DNA from: Hetaerina americana
Lineage: Eukaryota > Arthropoda > Insecta > Odonata > Calopterygidae
Assembly: GCA_022747635.1 (NCBI GenBank)
Contig: JAKTNV010000005.1
Coordinates: 85,947,969-86,011,968, forward strand
Reading direction: 5' to 3'
Length of the DNA stretch: 64,000 nucleotides
The position numbers were made by a program, and so were the translations under genes. Below the pieces are notes generated by a model, which did not search any database, was not told where the DNA came from, and saw nothing but the letters and a program-made list of their open reading frames with translations. Of the stretch, positions 23,940 through 36,769 are shown in pieces (the first letter of the stretch is position 1; each line of letters begins with the position of its first letter).

Positions 23940-24150
23940 AATGAATATGTACCTTTGCATGAAGTATTTATAAGCAAGTAGGAGTGCCTTTTCAGCGATG
24001 ATGTGGGAAATAGTATATTAGGTATAATTAGCCCCATTCTTATATAGTAGGAGAGGTCATGAATGTGATATTAGAGGGATCGAGTGCAGAACCGACACAT
24101 TTAAGATATCATTTTTCCCGCAAAAGATATAAGGGATCAGTATAGCTGAG
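23940..24150 (+). mobile_element. LINE relic related to the 12.1-kb copy
   Basis: 'agtgccttttcagcgatgat' matches 'gatgcctcttcagcaatgat' at 12.3 kb, and 'taagatatcatttttccc' matches 'taagatgtcatttttccc', with similar spacing. It represents the final part of the same LINE ORF2 type, with several stops. Confidence 0.65.
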
Positions 24151-24666
24151 AACTATTAGCTAGAAGGTGGGGGTAAATTTTTTAATTGTGATTATTTTAC
24201 ATAATCCTGATTTTACGTCCTTCTTATTGTAGCAGCTTGCCTCGCATGATTAGAGAACCATTTTACGTTTACATACTGCAGTGCATGTACTCTTCTATTA
24301 ATGTTATTTCTATATTAGAAATATTCTACAGACATATCCGTTGGTAACTCACAATTAAAGAAACATTAATTTTGATGTTGTATGACTGGTGTGGGACCAA
24401 CCCCTACCACACAGCCTATGACTTGTAGGGCACTCAGCAAGTAGAGTGTACAAAAAAGTTAAGTGGTAGTCAATTATTTCAAAGTATAACAAGAATTAAT
24501 ATCACATTTTATGTTATACGCTTTGTTGCTACATGTTATTTTAAGTTGGACTGACATCAATTTGGAAAGCGATACTTTCATTATCCATCCCCAGTGACTA
24601 GAAAAAGACCGGAAATGTACTATTTCAACTCCAATACCCGTATCATTACTTTAGTGGCCTATCTTG

Positions 24667-24668
<2 letters not shown>
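24151..24668. other. Unassigned AT-rich DNA
   Basis: Nothing recognised. Confidence 0.45.

Positions 24669-24746
<78 letters not shown>
24669..24746. repeat. (TA)n microsatellite with TACA interruption
   Basis: Two TA runs separated by acatacat. Confidence 0.95.
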
Positions 24747-24752
<6 letters not shown>

Positions 24753-25734
24753 GAGCCTTAACATCTAATTCTTATAGGTAATATTAATTGTTGAACGGCA
24801 TTACTTGAGCGAAATATTCAATTAAAAATAAAAAAGAAGGAAATTCATCATTATGCCATAACAGCAATGCGATTAGGGACCAAATTTCAACATTTTCGAA
24901 TTAAAATCATTCATTAATGACCAGTTACCCAACAACATTATTTTACCATTCGCTCGAGGAAACAATATGAAATAATCAATTACATACATTCAGTAATTGG
25001 GAACGCCAGCTATAGAGGCATACCATTATGGACATATAAACACGAGAGGATAGGATAATTCCTCCAGAAAAAAAGGAGGCTCCCATGAAAACTTGTCAGC
25101 CGGATGCCCGTTCGAAAACCACCGAGGGAAACAATAGCCTCGATCACGCCACGTGTCACCGAAATCAAAATTCAGGGCTGAAAATTCGCTCGCTCGACAC
25201 CGTAAATACAGAGAGGGACCCATTGTTCGGAGGAACGCCTCTCGGAAAGCAGTCACGCGGTGACACACATCATGGGTGCTCATGGAACACTAGGGAGGGT
25301 CTCGTTGAAAGAATTTCTTCTCGACCCCAATTCGATAAAGCGCATTTGACGATAACATAATAAAATGAATGGAGATCCGCCCCCTCCCCTCCCCCAGTGC
25401 CATCCATGACTCGCGCGCCACCCCAAGGGCTCTCTGATTCGGGCTTTTTTTTATTATTTGGCTCTGATCCAAGGAGGGCGAGCGAAGGAATGGCGCACAA
25501 AGGCGAATAATAAAACGTGAATAATTCAACACGCGCAAATCACGGCGGATTCGAGGAGGGGTTGGGCAAGGCGCTCGTTTTGGGAAGGAGGGAGGAGGGG
25601 TTGGAGGATCCGACATGAACCCTACCTTGAGGGCGGGGGTTGGGGGGACACAACCTGTTGAGCGCTCCCGAATTCGGGAGGTTCCCTCTCGGACAGTGGC
25701 GGCTCGAGAGAGGCGGCTCGAGAGAGGCGGCAGG
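24747..25734. other. Unassigned DNA
   Basis: No gene recognised. 25370-25730 becomes GC-rich and contains two tandem copies of 'ggctcgagagaggc' just before the minisatellite. Confidence 0.45.
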
Positions 25735-25830
25735 CGGGTGGGTGGATGGGTGGATGGGTGGGTGGGTGGATGGGTGGGTGGGTGGATGGGTGGGTGGGTG
25801 GATGGGTGGGTGGGTGGATGGGTGGGTGGG
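25735..25830. repeat. G-rich minisatellite
   Basis: GGGT and GGAT tetramers are arranged in a 16-nt higher-order unit, ggatgggtgggtgggt, repeated about five times. Runs of three G every fourth base give quadruplex-forming potential on the plus strand. The W-V-G-G ORFs across it are artefacts of the repeat. Confidence 0.9.
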
Positions 25831-27014
25831 AGGGCGGGCGAAAGGAGGGTGTAGAGGAGGGGAATCGGGGATTTTTAAAGGCAGGGCCCCTAAGGGGTGG
25901 CCAGGATTATCGAGAAGCCAAAAAATAAAATAAAAACCATGGCGTAACAGTTTGCAAGCATAATTGGGGCACCGGGGGCTTCTTCATAATCCGGTTAACC
26001 CATTAGGTCACATTGAGGAGACTAATTCATTTCCATCCCTCCGTTATTGGCCTCGTCTACGTCACTACAGGGAAGAAGAGTACAAGAATGAACGATACGG
26101 TTCTTAATGGACTGCCATTGGAAACGAATGCATTGATTTCGGAGGGGGGGTGGGGTGAACACATGAAAGAGAACGAACACTTTGACGGAGAATCGTAATC
26201 TGTCGGGTAAATTTACGCTTATGTTTCCACACAACACACCCTCTAATTTTCCGTTTGCGACAAATCTACCGAACCGGATCCAATCAGTATCATCATGCAA
26301 GCAGTTAACCAAAAGACCTCTTCACCTGTTCTCATGATTTGATCTTAATAATGAAGCTATGGTGGGTAAATCAAATTAAATGTGAAAATTGGTTTGTTTT
26401 TATCAAATTATTGCAATGGAAACCAAATATTTTTACAGAGTGCCGCCCAGGACACTTGTATATCTCACATTGGAACCAGAATATTAATATACACCCTACT
26501 TCAAAACCAGCATATTGTAGGAACTTGAGACGTGATCCCTACAATCTCTAACATTGAATATGAAATCATCTCAATGTCGTGTGGATTACTATTGATTATT
26601 TTTTTGGGCAAAAATCGAAGTAAATGGAATTTGGCAACACCCCATATATCTGAATATGTTGATATTCGATTGCATTAATAATTCCTCGGAGCGTTTTGAG
26701 CGAGGTCGTCACCAAACACGATTCCATTGCTAAAACTAAACTCATCTCATCCGAAAACATATCACCAGTCTATCAAATGTCTGACCCATGATTAGTACTG
26801 CACACGCGGACTATTGCATTTTACAAATATAAAGGTACGCTAAACGGATAAAGATTTGCTTTTTCATACGATTAATGGGCATGTTAGTTTTCTGACAATC
26901 AAATCCCTTAAGGCTCGTCGTAAAACATACTTTTATTTTGGGGAAAGACAAGGTCTCATGACTCGAGATTCCTTTTAAGGTTTAATTAGAACTAAATTGA
27001 ACGACAAAGAGTCG
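25831..27014. other. Unassigned DNA
   Basis: Nothing recognised. Confidence 0.45.
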
Positions 27015-27215
27015 GATTCGGATTTTACGTCAGCATTTCGAACATCCTGTCCAACATCCGCATCCTGTTCCTTCCCTTTCCTCGTTTGCCTAACTTTCTG
27101 CCCTCTATTACAGTATTCAACATCCCACTGCCGATCAATACCCCCTTCATCCATTTTTCCTCTCTCCTTATGATTTCTCCCAACAATCCCTTCTCCTCGT
27201 GTATAATATTACGCA
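27015..27215 (-). mobile_element. LINE 3' fragment (RTE-like)
   Basis: The minus strand encodes 'EKWMKGVLIGSGMLNTVIEG' then 'RKLGKRGKGRNRMRMLDRM', almost the same as 'EKWMKGVLTGSGMLKTVIEG' of the full LINE. It is a short 5'-truncated piece without RT core. Confidence 0.85.
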
Positions 27216-29019
27216 TATATGTATTTTTAAAGGGTAAAGAAGAAATAAATGTCCATTATTCTTTGCTTAAACATTACTGACTCTGCCTTCATTTATAAAA
27301 CACCGGACTCGTTTAGAACCATGCCCTGTCGAAAAGACACGAAACGGTCAATAAAAAACCTGGAATAAATTTCTCAATTATTCGTCCAATAGTCTTTGAC
27401 TTTTCACGGTATTCCACACCTTAATAAATATCCCAGTCTTTTGCAGGGATTTCCCGGCTTTTCAGGATTCAATTTTAAAAACGTTAGCTTCCATTACCGA
27501 GTGAGTTGTTGGAAATTTGTATTCCACAGCCAACTGACGATCTACTGTTCCCACAGAGATACCTATGCACATATCAATGCCAAAACCACATCGTAGGAGA
27601 GAAGTCCGTTATCTGTGGACGTCTATCTCTCTATTGTGACCACCCTCAAGGGAAAATCGATGGCGCCAGCAATAAAGTTCATCGCTATCAATTCCCAGCG
27701 CGACGAAATCGCCCGAAAAATGTTCTCCATATCTTTTTAGCATGACCTCGAAAATAAAAGAGTCCCCTGGATTTTTCCTCAGTCGGGAGCGCCAAATGCC
27801 AAGGGGTTATCCCGCTCCACGACGAGTCGCGCCTGGGAATTTCGCCCCGAGCGTTTGCGACCCCGGTCACGGACTCGGAAGATTGCGATCGTGAATGCAT
27901 CAACGCGCTGCATGGAGATGTGACGACGACTAACGGCCGCAAGGGATCTCGACGGGCAAAAGCAATGCCCAGCGAGGAAGGCGGCTGAAACGACTATAAG
28001 AAACGACTCCCAAAAAATGACATCGTTACGTGGCCTCTGAAGGATTCAATCTGGGAACAGCTGCGCTCCAGCAGGGGTCTAATGAACTAACACGAACGAG
28101 TATTTCAGGCATTCAAATATGCAGAATCCTTCCTCCTAACCTTGAAAAAGGCCCAACAAACACACATGAATTTTTCTCCACGGTAAATCTATTTTGTAAC
28201 ATAAGATCCGCATTATATACGTAAACGTTTCCGTATATGAAACTAATAAATGATTAACATTTTCATTTCCGCGTATTTCAGTTCAAAATGCGAACCGATG
28301 CCCTAATTATCGAGTTCGAACGTTTTGAAGGACATTCATTGCTACGTACGATGTTGATTTATTTGGTGGTCCAGGAAAGGCAGATACAAGGAAATGAAAT
28401 GGTATCAATACTCTCAGAACTGTCTCAAATGTTTTTTCAAACCTACTCAAGCAACATCGGTTTCAAACAAGTCATTTATTGGGATAAAACAGGGATTTTT
28501 TTGAAGTCAAAACAAAAATGTCGTACACGAAAGCTAGAAAATAGATTTGGTACTTGAGTTTTTTATAACACCACCCCAAAAAAAAATGTGCAGTCACACT
28601 TTCAGAAAATGGGGGACCGGTTTATTTCAGCTTTGAAATAGTTACGATAACCCTTGTACCCACAATCACACGCGTATTGAATTAAGAGAAAAACACCTTG
28701 GTCACACGCTCATGTGCCCTATTGAAGATAGCCATCAGATCATCTTCCAGATTAGAGCAAGGACCTCCCTCTACCACCTTCATCATCACACGGTAAATAA
28801 CCAATAATTCATACACTATATAATTAGATGTAACGTAAACTATAAAGAGTGCAACCAGATGGACCGTTGGTTCCGGTCTGTGAGTTTGGCCAGATCCCTG
28901 CAGATCGAAGGCCGTCAACCTTCAAAACGTCTTCCTCGGGTGTGTATTACTTGGAGGGAGGGGTCAAGGGTGCAAGGAGGACAGTGGGGGAGGTGTGCAG
29001 GTATCAGACCAGTAATTAA
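27216..29019. other. Unassigned DNA
   Basis: No gene recognised. A CpG-rich patch lies near 27790-27960. A plus-strand ORF of 89 codons at 28288-28557 is not recognisable. Confidence 0.45.
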
Positions 29020-29300
29020 TGGATTGCGCTGAGACACACGGGAAGACGGAAGCGTATGAAAAGAGACTGGATTCGACAGAAGTGAGAATGTTGAAATGAA
29101 TGCGTGGAGATGGACACAAAATGGCGGGCGCGCTAATTAGAGACGATGCACAGTTGGGAGAATCCACCAAAGAAGGCCAAGGAGAGGACGATGAACTGGT
29201 GCGGGTATGTAATGAGAGATGGACCAAAGGAAGAGATTAATGAAGACGGGGAGGGCGGGGGAAGACGCAAAAGAAAGGGGAAGACCAAAGAGAAGGGAGA
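29020..29300 (+). mobile_element. Possible LINE C-terminal relic
   Basis: Translations in shifting frames give 'YEKRLDSTEVRMLK' followed by 'MNWCGYVMRDGPKEEI' and a basic KRKGKTKEKG stretch. They resemble the E-x-x-L-x-x-T-E-x-x-M-L-x-W, R-x-x-W-x-G-H-V and G-R-x-R-x-G-R-P-K-x-R-W series of LINE ORF2 C-termini. Strongly eroded and tentative. Confidence 0.4.
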
Positions 29301-30489
29301 AGTGTACGGCCCACGAAAACACACACGACATCGAGAGATGGACTCGTCACGAGGGAACTTCTGCATGTATTTACAGCATAACGGACATCCTCCCATTTTA
29401 AACATCCCTCTAAAACTGCAATCGACCAATTGCCGCTTCACGATTACTTCCGTGCCGTCACAACCACCTCAGGAGAAGCTAGTAAGCACATATAAACGGG
29501 ACACAGGTCAGAGTCGTGTAACATCCAAGTTTTGATCGACTAATAATCAATAATAATTAATAATCAATAATAATTATGTAAAATGGCAATATTAGCAAAA
29601 ACATCTATGCATCCAATACGGTTTCTCAGGGTAAAATACTTCTCTGAAGCGTGCGAAACAAGCTGCTATTAACAAGAACAACAAAAACATGAGGGTTAGG
29701 TAAAAATAATGACAACACACTGGGTAATTTAGAATAAGATGTATTTTTCCCCCAGACGCGGTCGTTTGAAGTTATTACGATTTCTTGTCGTTCAAGCGAA
29801 AAATGGTATCTTAAATCCGTCGGTTGTACACTCGATCTCCGTAATCTTATTTTAATGCCTTATCTCTCTTACAGCAGTAAGACGGGGCTATTAATACATT
29901 TCCAACAAAAGGATTCCCGAGAATACTTCTGATCTCACCCTTCGCCCCTCTAAAAAAATAGCAGTCTGATAACTCGTCGATGAAAACAGCATCAGATGCC
30001 ACGAGGGAGCACCGAAAAAACGGCGGGCCGTTAAGTTACGTACTCCCCCTCCCCCTTCGAGATCCCTGTCCAGTCGACCCCAGAGAGCCCCGGTCTCGGG
30101 TCCCTGGTTAGCAACCGCGACGGGGAGTGAATGGACGCGACGTCGAGGAGTGGACAATGGATACTATATATGTCCGAGGAGAGTCTCTTGCGGTCCCGTT
30201 GGGAGGGAAGGAGGGAGAGAGAGAGAGAGAGCGTGATGTCCCTCCAATCCCGGAAGGGGGTGCGTGGGTGTGTGCGTGCTGCCGAGTGGGTGGTTGGGTG
30301 TGCGTGGGGGGAGGGGTTGACGAGTGGCAAGGGGGCGGCTTGTCCACGTGAGGAGGGTGGAGGGACGACGGGAGTCGAGAGACACTCCACGATTCGACCC
30401 GCGGTCCCACGGCGACCACTCAACAGCCGCGACAGACAGGGACACAAGAGAGAGTTTTAGTATTACTAGGTGGTACATCACTGGTTTAC
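29301..30489. other. Unassigned DNA, GC-rich at right
   Basis: No gene recognised. 30030-30440 is GC/CpG-rich with a GA run at 30209-30232, and its ORFs are compositional. Confidence 0.45.
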
Positions 30490-31450
30490 GTTAGGTTTAG
30501 GGTAGCTTTTTGATGGACCTTGGCACTATACACTACTCTACAACTAATCCCTGACTGGAATTACACAAAATATCCTTAAACGCTATATAACTACACAATA
30601 AATCATTCTTTAGCCCTGCATATTTCCCAACTCCTTTAATTCCATCCAAAATATCTACTCATTCACTCCATCTGCCTTACTTTTCCGGCACTCTTCCCTA
30701 TACTAACGTCTACAGAATCACACCGCCTCTCATTGTATTCGTAGGAATATTTTTTCTTTAATATTTCTAACATCTGTATTATTAATCAGTAATTTTATTT
30801 TAATTAATTTTTTTCCACATTTATATATGCATATCAGTTCTCCTTTTGTTTCTTCTCTTATTTTTCGTTCATTAATTTATGTTTTTCTTTAATTTGATAA
30901 ATTACAACATTAGCATTATATATCTGTAGGTTTTCGCAGGTTTTTCACTCTCCCCTTCATGTGTGGCCGTTTTCCTGCAGTGGGTTTCTTCTTCAAGGGT
31001 TAAAGTTGGGGAAACGTTTTCCCCCAATTTTCCATATCTTTCTACCCTCTTTGTACTCATGCATATTCATTATGAATAGATCGTCATTATCTAGTTCTTT
31101 TTCATATTATTTGGCATTCAAACGTAATTACATTTTTATTGAACGTATTTGACACACAGTCTCAATCTCGCACTAATATAGCCGAATTATTATTATGTCC
31201 TGCATTCACTTGTTCTGTTTTCTTCCGACAACACCGAACAACCTTCTCTCTACTCCTACCACGCCTAGAATTCAAACTACCTTTACTTTTTACCCTCTTG
31301 TCTCAACGACTGAGTTTAACGGGTATACAAAACTATTCTTTACATTCAAGTTTTCACTAATCTCTTCTTTACATCTTTACTTAAGGTGCCGGTCCTTAAC
31401 ACCCGTCTCTTTGTAAACGCTTCTTAATTTTATGTAACTTTTCTTCTAAA
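30490..31450 (-). mobile_element. Long decayed LINE copy (RTE-like)
   Basis: Minus-strand DNA aligns with the full LINE at two blocks: 31143-31445 ('ttaagtaaagatgtaaagaa' against 'ttgagtaaggatgttaagaa') and about 30560-30715, where one frame reads 'ILDGIKGVGKYAGLKNDLL' against 'LLDGMKGGRKYSEMKRDLI'. The AT-rich middle (30730-31140) does not align well and may be a secondary insertion or extreme decay. Confidence 0.7.
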
Positions 31451-32319
31451 GTCGATACTAATCTGTTAACCTTAAGAAACAGAATAATTTTCATTATAAC
31501 CTAGTCTCGTAAGATTTTAAGCTCAAGGAAATACATGTATAACATTAAAAATAAAAAATTCAGAAATTTTTGCGACTTCCAAAAAAACCTTCATTTCAGT
31601 AAGGGGACAGTACGGTAAATGAACATGGGAGGACTAGCCTGGCATAAAATATTGCAAAAAATAAATAAAAGAACTGGGATCGTGAGTAGGGAAGTTGCGG
31701 AAAAGTTATGGAAGGGGGATACTTAAACAATCTTTTACCATAACGACCATTGATAAAAAAATAATAACGCGGAAACAATGACATATCGTCATCTTTTCCA
31801 TACAGAGGATGCCCAGAATATTTCCCGATCCATCTGTAGGTAAATACGAGTAGTTCACGCATTAACGCGCATATCACATACGAACTCTACCGTCGTATCG
31901 CCCACAGTAATTTTTTCAAGGTTAATTATAAATCCTCAAAACATCACATCATTATCGTTGTAATCGTACGTATTCCCGATACTAAACATCGGTTCCATGT
32001 CGACATAAACTTCGTGGCGTCGCACCTCGAGTTCATTCATTATTCATATTTCTCAACGCTTATCAGTTATCAGGAAATGTATCGTAAGTTGCTTGACTGT
32101 AACGCCCTACAGTCGATACTAATCTCCTCACTGTACAATTACTTATCATCACCCATATTACATATTTTATACGAAACCCGCTTCCCAAACGATAATGAAC
32201 TCTTCATTAGCATAATTCATCACTTTTATCACCATGCGTAATTGTTTAAGTGCACTAGATTATTTGCAATATGCTTTAATTATCAGACCACTGTTCACAA
32301 GAGAGGTCGAGTGTTCACG
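31451..32319. other. Unassigned AT-rich DNA
   Basis: Nothing recognised. Confidence 0.45.
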
Positions 32320-32470
32320 GCGTCTGTGACAGCGTAAACATCCTTCTAAATTACTCTCTTCCTGCTGATTCTCATCCCATTCTCTGCTATTTCTTGAATA
32401 AACATGATCAAGTGTTCCTCATTTGCATTCATTACTGGTTTCCTTTTTAAAAGTCCAACTATTCTCTCAC
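32320..32470 (-). mobile_element. Possible DNA-transposon HTH relic
   Basis: The minus strand reads 'NANEEHLIMFIQEIAENGMR' followed by ISRKRV and, after one stop, KDVYAV. The spacing E-E-x-x-L-x-x-F-I-x-x-x-A-x-x-G-x-x-x-S/T-R-K-x-V resembles the second helix-turn-helix (CENP-B-like) of pogo/Tigger transposases. No catalytic part is visible, so this is weak. Confidence 0.25.
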
Positions 32471-32939
32471 GAGAGATTTATGCTTAAGTTTAGAGTTGTT
32501 TACTCTCTCCACTGTTGGACTATTTCCATAAATGAGCTCGGTGACCTGCATAAAAAAAATAAGACGCGAGGAGCACGGCGCACCACAAAGGAAGGAAAGA
32601 TAATTATCCGCCAATTTTAATTTTTTGAAACGACAAAAACAGAGGAAAATGAAAAAAAAATAAGATTTCATCGAAATCAATCAAATTCCCATTGGGCGAA
32701 ACGTATCACTTAGGCACATTTTTTAAACTATTACACGGAATAATTTTTTTCCACTTCCATTTGCACTTTTTTTATGCTATGCCCGAAATAACACATATAA
32801 AACTCTCCGAAAGCCTACTGTTTAAAGAAAGAGACCACCTGTGAAACGGTAATCTCAAACAGTAGACGGAGTTGAGTATCAATTTGTAAATCTTTCTTAG
32901 AATTAACAAAAAGAACCAGAGACATACTTTGTTCCTACA
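32471..32939. other. Unassigned AT-rich DNA
   Basis: Nothing recognised. Confidence 0.4.
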
Positions 32940-33470
32940 TTAAGAATCGGAAAAAGTTAAGCAAAAATAGGTTTATTTCAGAATTTGCTGTAACGCCTCT
33001 AAATTCTTCGAAGTAAATCCCTTGAACGTCGACAAACTTTTGCCGACGGTTTTTCCAAGACTCGAAGGCTCCCTGGATTCAGGGAGGTCCTTAAGGGTAC
33101 GCGTGCAAGCTTCTTTGACGGCACTTAGGGTCCCATGGTGGTGTCTTTGAGGGAAGATTTCACTTTTGGGAATAGGAAATAATCCGCTGGTGCCAAGTCG
33201 GGTACTGTACGAGGGTTGGGGAATAGTAGCGATACCTTTGGAGAAGGTCTTCGCAAGCAGACAATCGACTCTGCTCTTGGTCGTCCGTCAAGACCTACGG
33301 GAGGACGAGTTTAGGGCAGATCTTTCGCATCGCCAAACATTTCAGTGATAATGGTGTGCCTTGTCATCTTATTAGCAATGCCAGTACGATCTCCAATCAT
33401 GCGCACACCTAACCGACGGTCTGTATTCAGCACTTCACGCAATGCACGTCCTGAATAAATTGTTACCAAT
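32940..33470 (-). mobile_element. Internally deleted mariner relic (third family)
   Basis: On the minus strand, 'LNTDRRLGVRMIGDRTGIAN' and 'HTIITEMFGDAKDL' correspond to the second helix-turn-helix of a mariner transposase. After a stop come 'PDLAPADYFLFPKVKSSLK' (with the third catalytic Asp in the APAD motif) and, near the end, 'WKNRRQKFVDVQGIYFEEF'. The catalytic centre with the first two Asp residues is missing, so this is a deletion derivative. It differs from the mariners at 47.2 and 49.5 kb. Terminal inverted repeats were not resolved. Confidence 0.75.
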
Positions 33471-36119
33471 ACTTTTTACACAAATCTTAGATAGTTTAGA
33501 TAAGTACTACGCAATCATTAGTTAAGGAGTCAGACGCATATAATGAGTGTAACAGCACAAGTTCCTGGAAGAACGCAACATCAATATCAAACAAAAAAGT
33601 ATGCCGTAAAACCAATGTTCCAATACATGAATCCATTGAGACGTGAACGGAGGAAGAATTTGAGGAGATTGGCAGGGATAGGAACGAGGTGTAACAGTCT
33701 TCGTGACTTGGGATCATTAACTATTAAGGTTGATGATTCCAACGAGGAGCGGCTGCGGGAAGATATCCACGGAAAACATTGGTTGGAGATTGAAGCAAAG
33801 TATAGTCGAGGAAAGATAAATTCAGCTGAAAATTACGAAATTAGTCAACTAATTTAAGTGGAAAAAAAGGAAGGGCATGAAGAACCCACATGGTAAAAGT
33901 AAAAATGGATTAATGGAAGGGAACACTTTGTTTTCGACGCCTAATTGACCCTGATCTCGGATTTTCAATACACGGATACATGCACTTAGGAAATTACTGG
34001 CGGTAGTCTCAGGAAATGAGCGGATAGGATGGCCGCGGGTATAATGGTTGGTGAGTTTCGTGTGGGAGGGGGTTGCGTAAGGTAAGCAAAGCAGCGACCA
34101 AACCTCTCCTTGGCCGCCACCCCCCCCCCTTCATTTGGATCAGTCGGTGGGTGGGGCTGAGAAATTCCTCACCCGTCAAATAAGTTAACGCGATTACGGT
34201 CATTTATGGTTTCGACACAACACGAGACACGCTCGAAATACCTCAGCACGGGGACCGCTTGAAGCACGCCGAATATCGCACAGGGATCGCGTTTCGCGAA
34301 ACCGGAATGGTGGGGTCATTAATCGCACAGATCTTAAGTGAATTGCAACATCCGAAGAAGTTCACTGTATACGTTCAATTGGCGACGTTGATTCATTTTT
34401 TTTAACTATGGATGTTTCGAAAAATTCCAGAAAAGACAATTACCCCAATTATTTATTCCCTTGTAATGTAAGCTGCGGTCACCAAAGGTCGGGCATGGCC
34501 CGAATCTGACGCGACAAGTACACAAAAATTCCCCGAATTCTACCTCCCGGAGAGAAATGGCCAATTCCGGGTTTTCTCGGTCTTCAATCTTTAATGGCAA
34601 GCCTGTTTGGTTTGCGAGAATCCATTGATGGTTCACATAATTATTTATTGAAGGTTAGGGCGGATCATTCAAATTGTTCTTCGCGATTTTTTCTCCCATT
34701 ATCTCTCTCTCTCATACACACACGAGGATGTCCCCACGGCCTTATACTGAACGCAAATGTTAAAACAGACGCCCATTATCGTCTAGGACAGATTTTAATG
34801 TAACGTTTCGAGCACGCTCTTTCTAAACAAAGCGAACTTCATCGTTTGCATTTCGCGAGAATGTGCAATTCGTTCGCGAACTTCATACAGTAAACGACGA
34901 GCACGCGGAACACCATCTACACCAAATTTACATGTGGATATTAGATGTCTTTGTATAGATAGATCTTAGAAATCCATCACCAATAGTCTATACACCCGAA
35001 CTTATTCAGGAACGATTTGTGCGAAAAAGCATGGGTGAGCAAGCTCCATCCATATTTGCATGACATCAGCATCTACTAACAACGTCAGGATCGCTTTAAT
35101 GCAGCTCTCCATTCTGATTTCTCACCTTTAAGCCCTTTCATACGTTCGCACTTCCTCGTTTCCACGCCTCATTCACGTTTAGTTTAAACTCACTGCAGAT
35201 TTCTCAGCGGCTGAATACGTATAATACGACATAATGAACTGGAACCAGCTCAATCAGCTAACCAACAATTAACATAGAAGTGATTATCGCTTTTCCTATC
35301 ATTGATTTTTCATTTGTAATTATTCCCTAAATACACACGCCATTCTGCGTTAAAAATAGTTATTGAATTGTATTATCTCCTTAATTACCATATTTTATCG
35401 AGTATTCTTTCCAATTTCATCTTGGCAGATATTGCGCCGCATGATATTGCGGAGAGAGACGTTAAATTGAATTTTATACCCATTAACGTCACCATTTGAC
35501 ATAATTTCGAATTCTTTCATTTTAATGAGATGAAAGCATCCACTCTTAATGAAACATATCTTTAAGTAATAAAGGTACAAAATTAAAAAAAATATACGAC
35601 AACCTATCCCATGCAATTAAGTCTGGCGCGATAAAAATAAACAAGAGTGTAACGGCATTGACGCAATGAATAATCCACGCTACCTCAGAGAAGCGACATA
35701 AAAAGTAAAATACGGTCACTCTTCTCGATTTTCAATTTTATTTCTCAAGATTTATTCCCTTCTCAGCAATAAATTTTATTTGTCTTTTCGTTGCTTCGGT
35801 CTGAAATCATTAAGACTGCGAACCTTGGCCGACAAAGTGTCATATTATTCAAGAACTTTTTGATTCTGATTAACGTTCTATGACCATCGATTCATATAAT
35901 GTAGACCTTCCGATCATAAACTGCAACGGAAATTTAATGAATATCCAAAAAAAAACAAACTCGAGACAAGTCTGTTATCTGGTTTCGCTAAAATCGATAC
36001 TCCGTTCCCTCGGCAATCGAAAAGAAATGAAGCCCTCGCTCCGCACTGTAATGATTTCGAAGAGAGGAGGCTCTGTCAACGAGAGAGACGGGGTTATGGG
36101 TCGCATTTCAAACATCCTC
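33471..36119. other. Unassigned AT-rich DNA
   Basis: No gene recognised. A plus-strand ORF of 104 codons at 33543-33857 has no known motif. Confidence 0.45.
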
Positions 36120-36720
36120 CATCCTCCTTGCCGTCGGTGCAAGTGGGGCGACGACGGCGGAGAGAGAGAGACGGCCCTCCGTGGTCGTGGGGGGAGGGAG
36201 GCCCGCCGACTGACTTCCTTTCCTCCCGATGCGAGAGCCGGGCATTCCGCGAGGGCGGCGGAGGCGGCGGTAGCGCGTGGGGCGGCGGCGTCGTGGGCGG
36301 GGGAGATTCCGCGCACGGGAGAGGGAGGGAGGGGCGGCGGAGAGGGAAGTGGAGGGAAAGAGAGGCAGGAATGGGGGGGGGGGCGTGGGAACGTCACTCC
36401 GCCAGATGCGATCGCAACAGAGGTAGCGACGGATAATGGGAAAGGAGAGGGTTTTGTTCCCCTTTTAAGAGTTTCTTATCAGTCAGGCATCGCCCCGTGG
36501 CGGTTGTCGCGTGCCACGGTTCCCACTGAAAACTTTCCGCTGCCGTGCGCGCGCTTATATAAACATATATTCCTTCAAACTCCACGCCTCTTTTCTCGCC
36601 GCGGTCTCGAGACGACAAAAACATGTTTATTTGAGCAGGAAGTCATAAGTGTGACCACAGCTGCAGTGCATCCGAAGAAGAGAAATTCGGTTTGCGGTGG
36701 TTCGGCCTCGAGTACGTAAG
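36120..36720 (+). promoter_or_regulatory. CpG-dense stretch with TATA-like box
   Basis: 36120-36420 is very CpG-rich. It is followed by cgcgcgc and TTATATAAA at 36555-36563, then about 150 bp of mixed sequence with a GTAAGG donor-like site at 36716-36721. This arrangement fits a promoter with a short first exon, but no coding exon or acceptor is visible. The 279-codon ORF across it is low-complexity and probably spurious. Confidence 0.25.
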
Positions 36721-36769
36721 GATCTGAGGATATAAATATTCTTTCAAGTACTATATTTCCCCATTATTA

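Noticed and set aside
33543..33857. 104-codon plus-strand ORF next to the mariner relic
   Set aside because: No recognisable motif and no mariner similarity in this frame.
35880..36719. 279-codon plus-strand ORF, the longest outside the mobile elements
   Set aside because: It spans the CpG-dense stretch, is dominated by G, R and E runs, overlaps an opposite-strand ORF of similar composition and has no domain.
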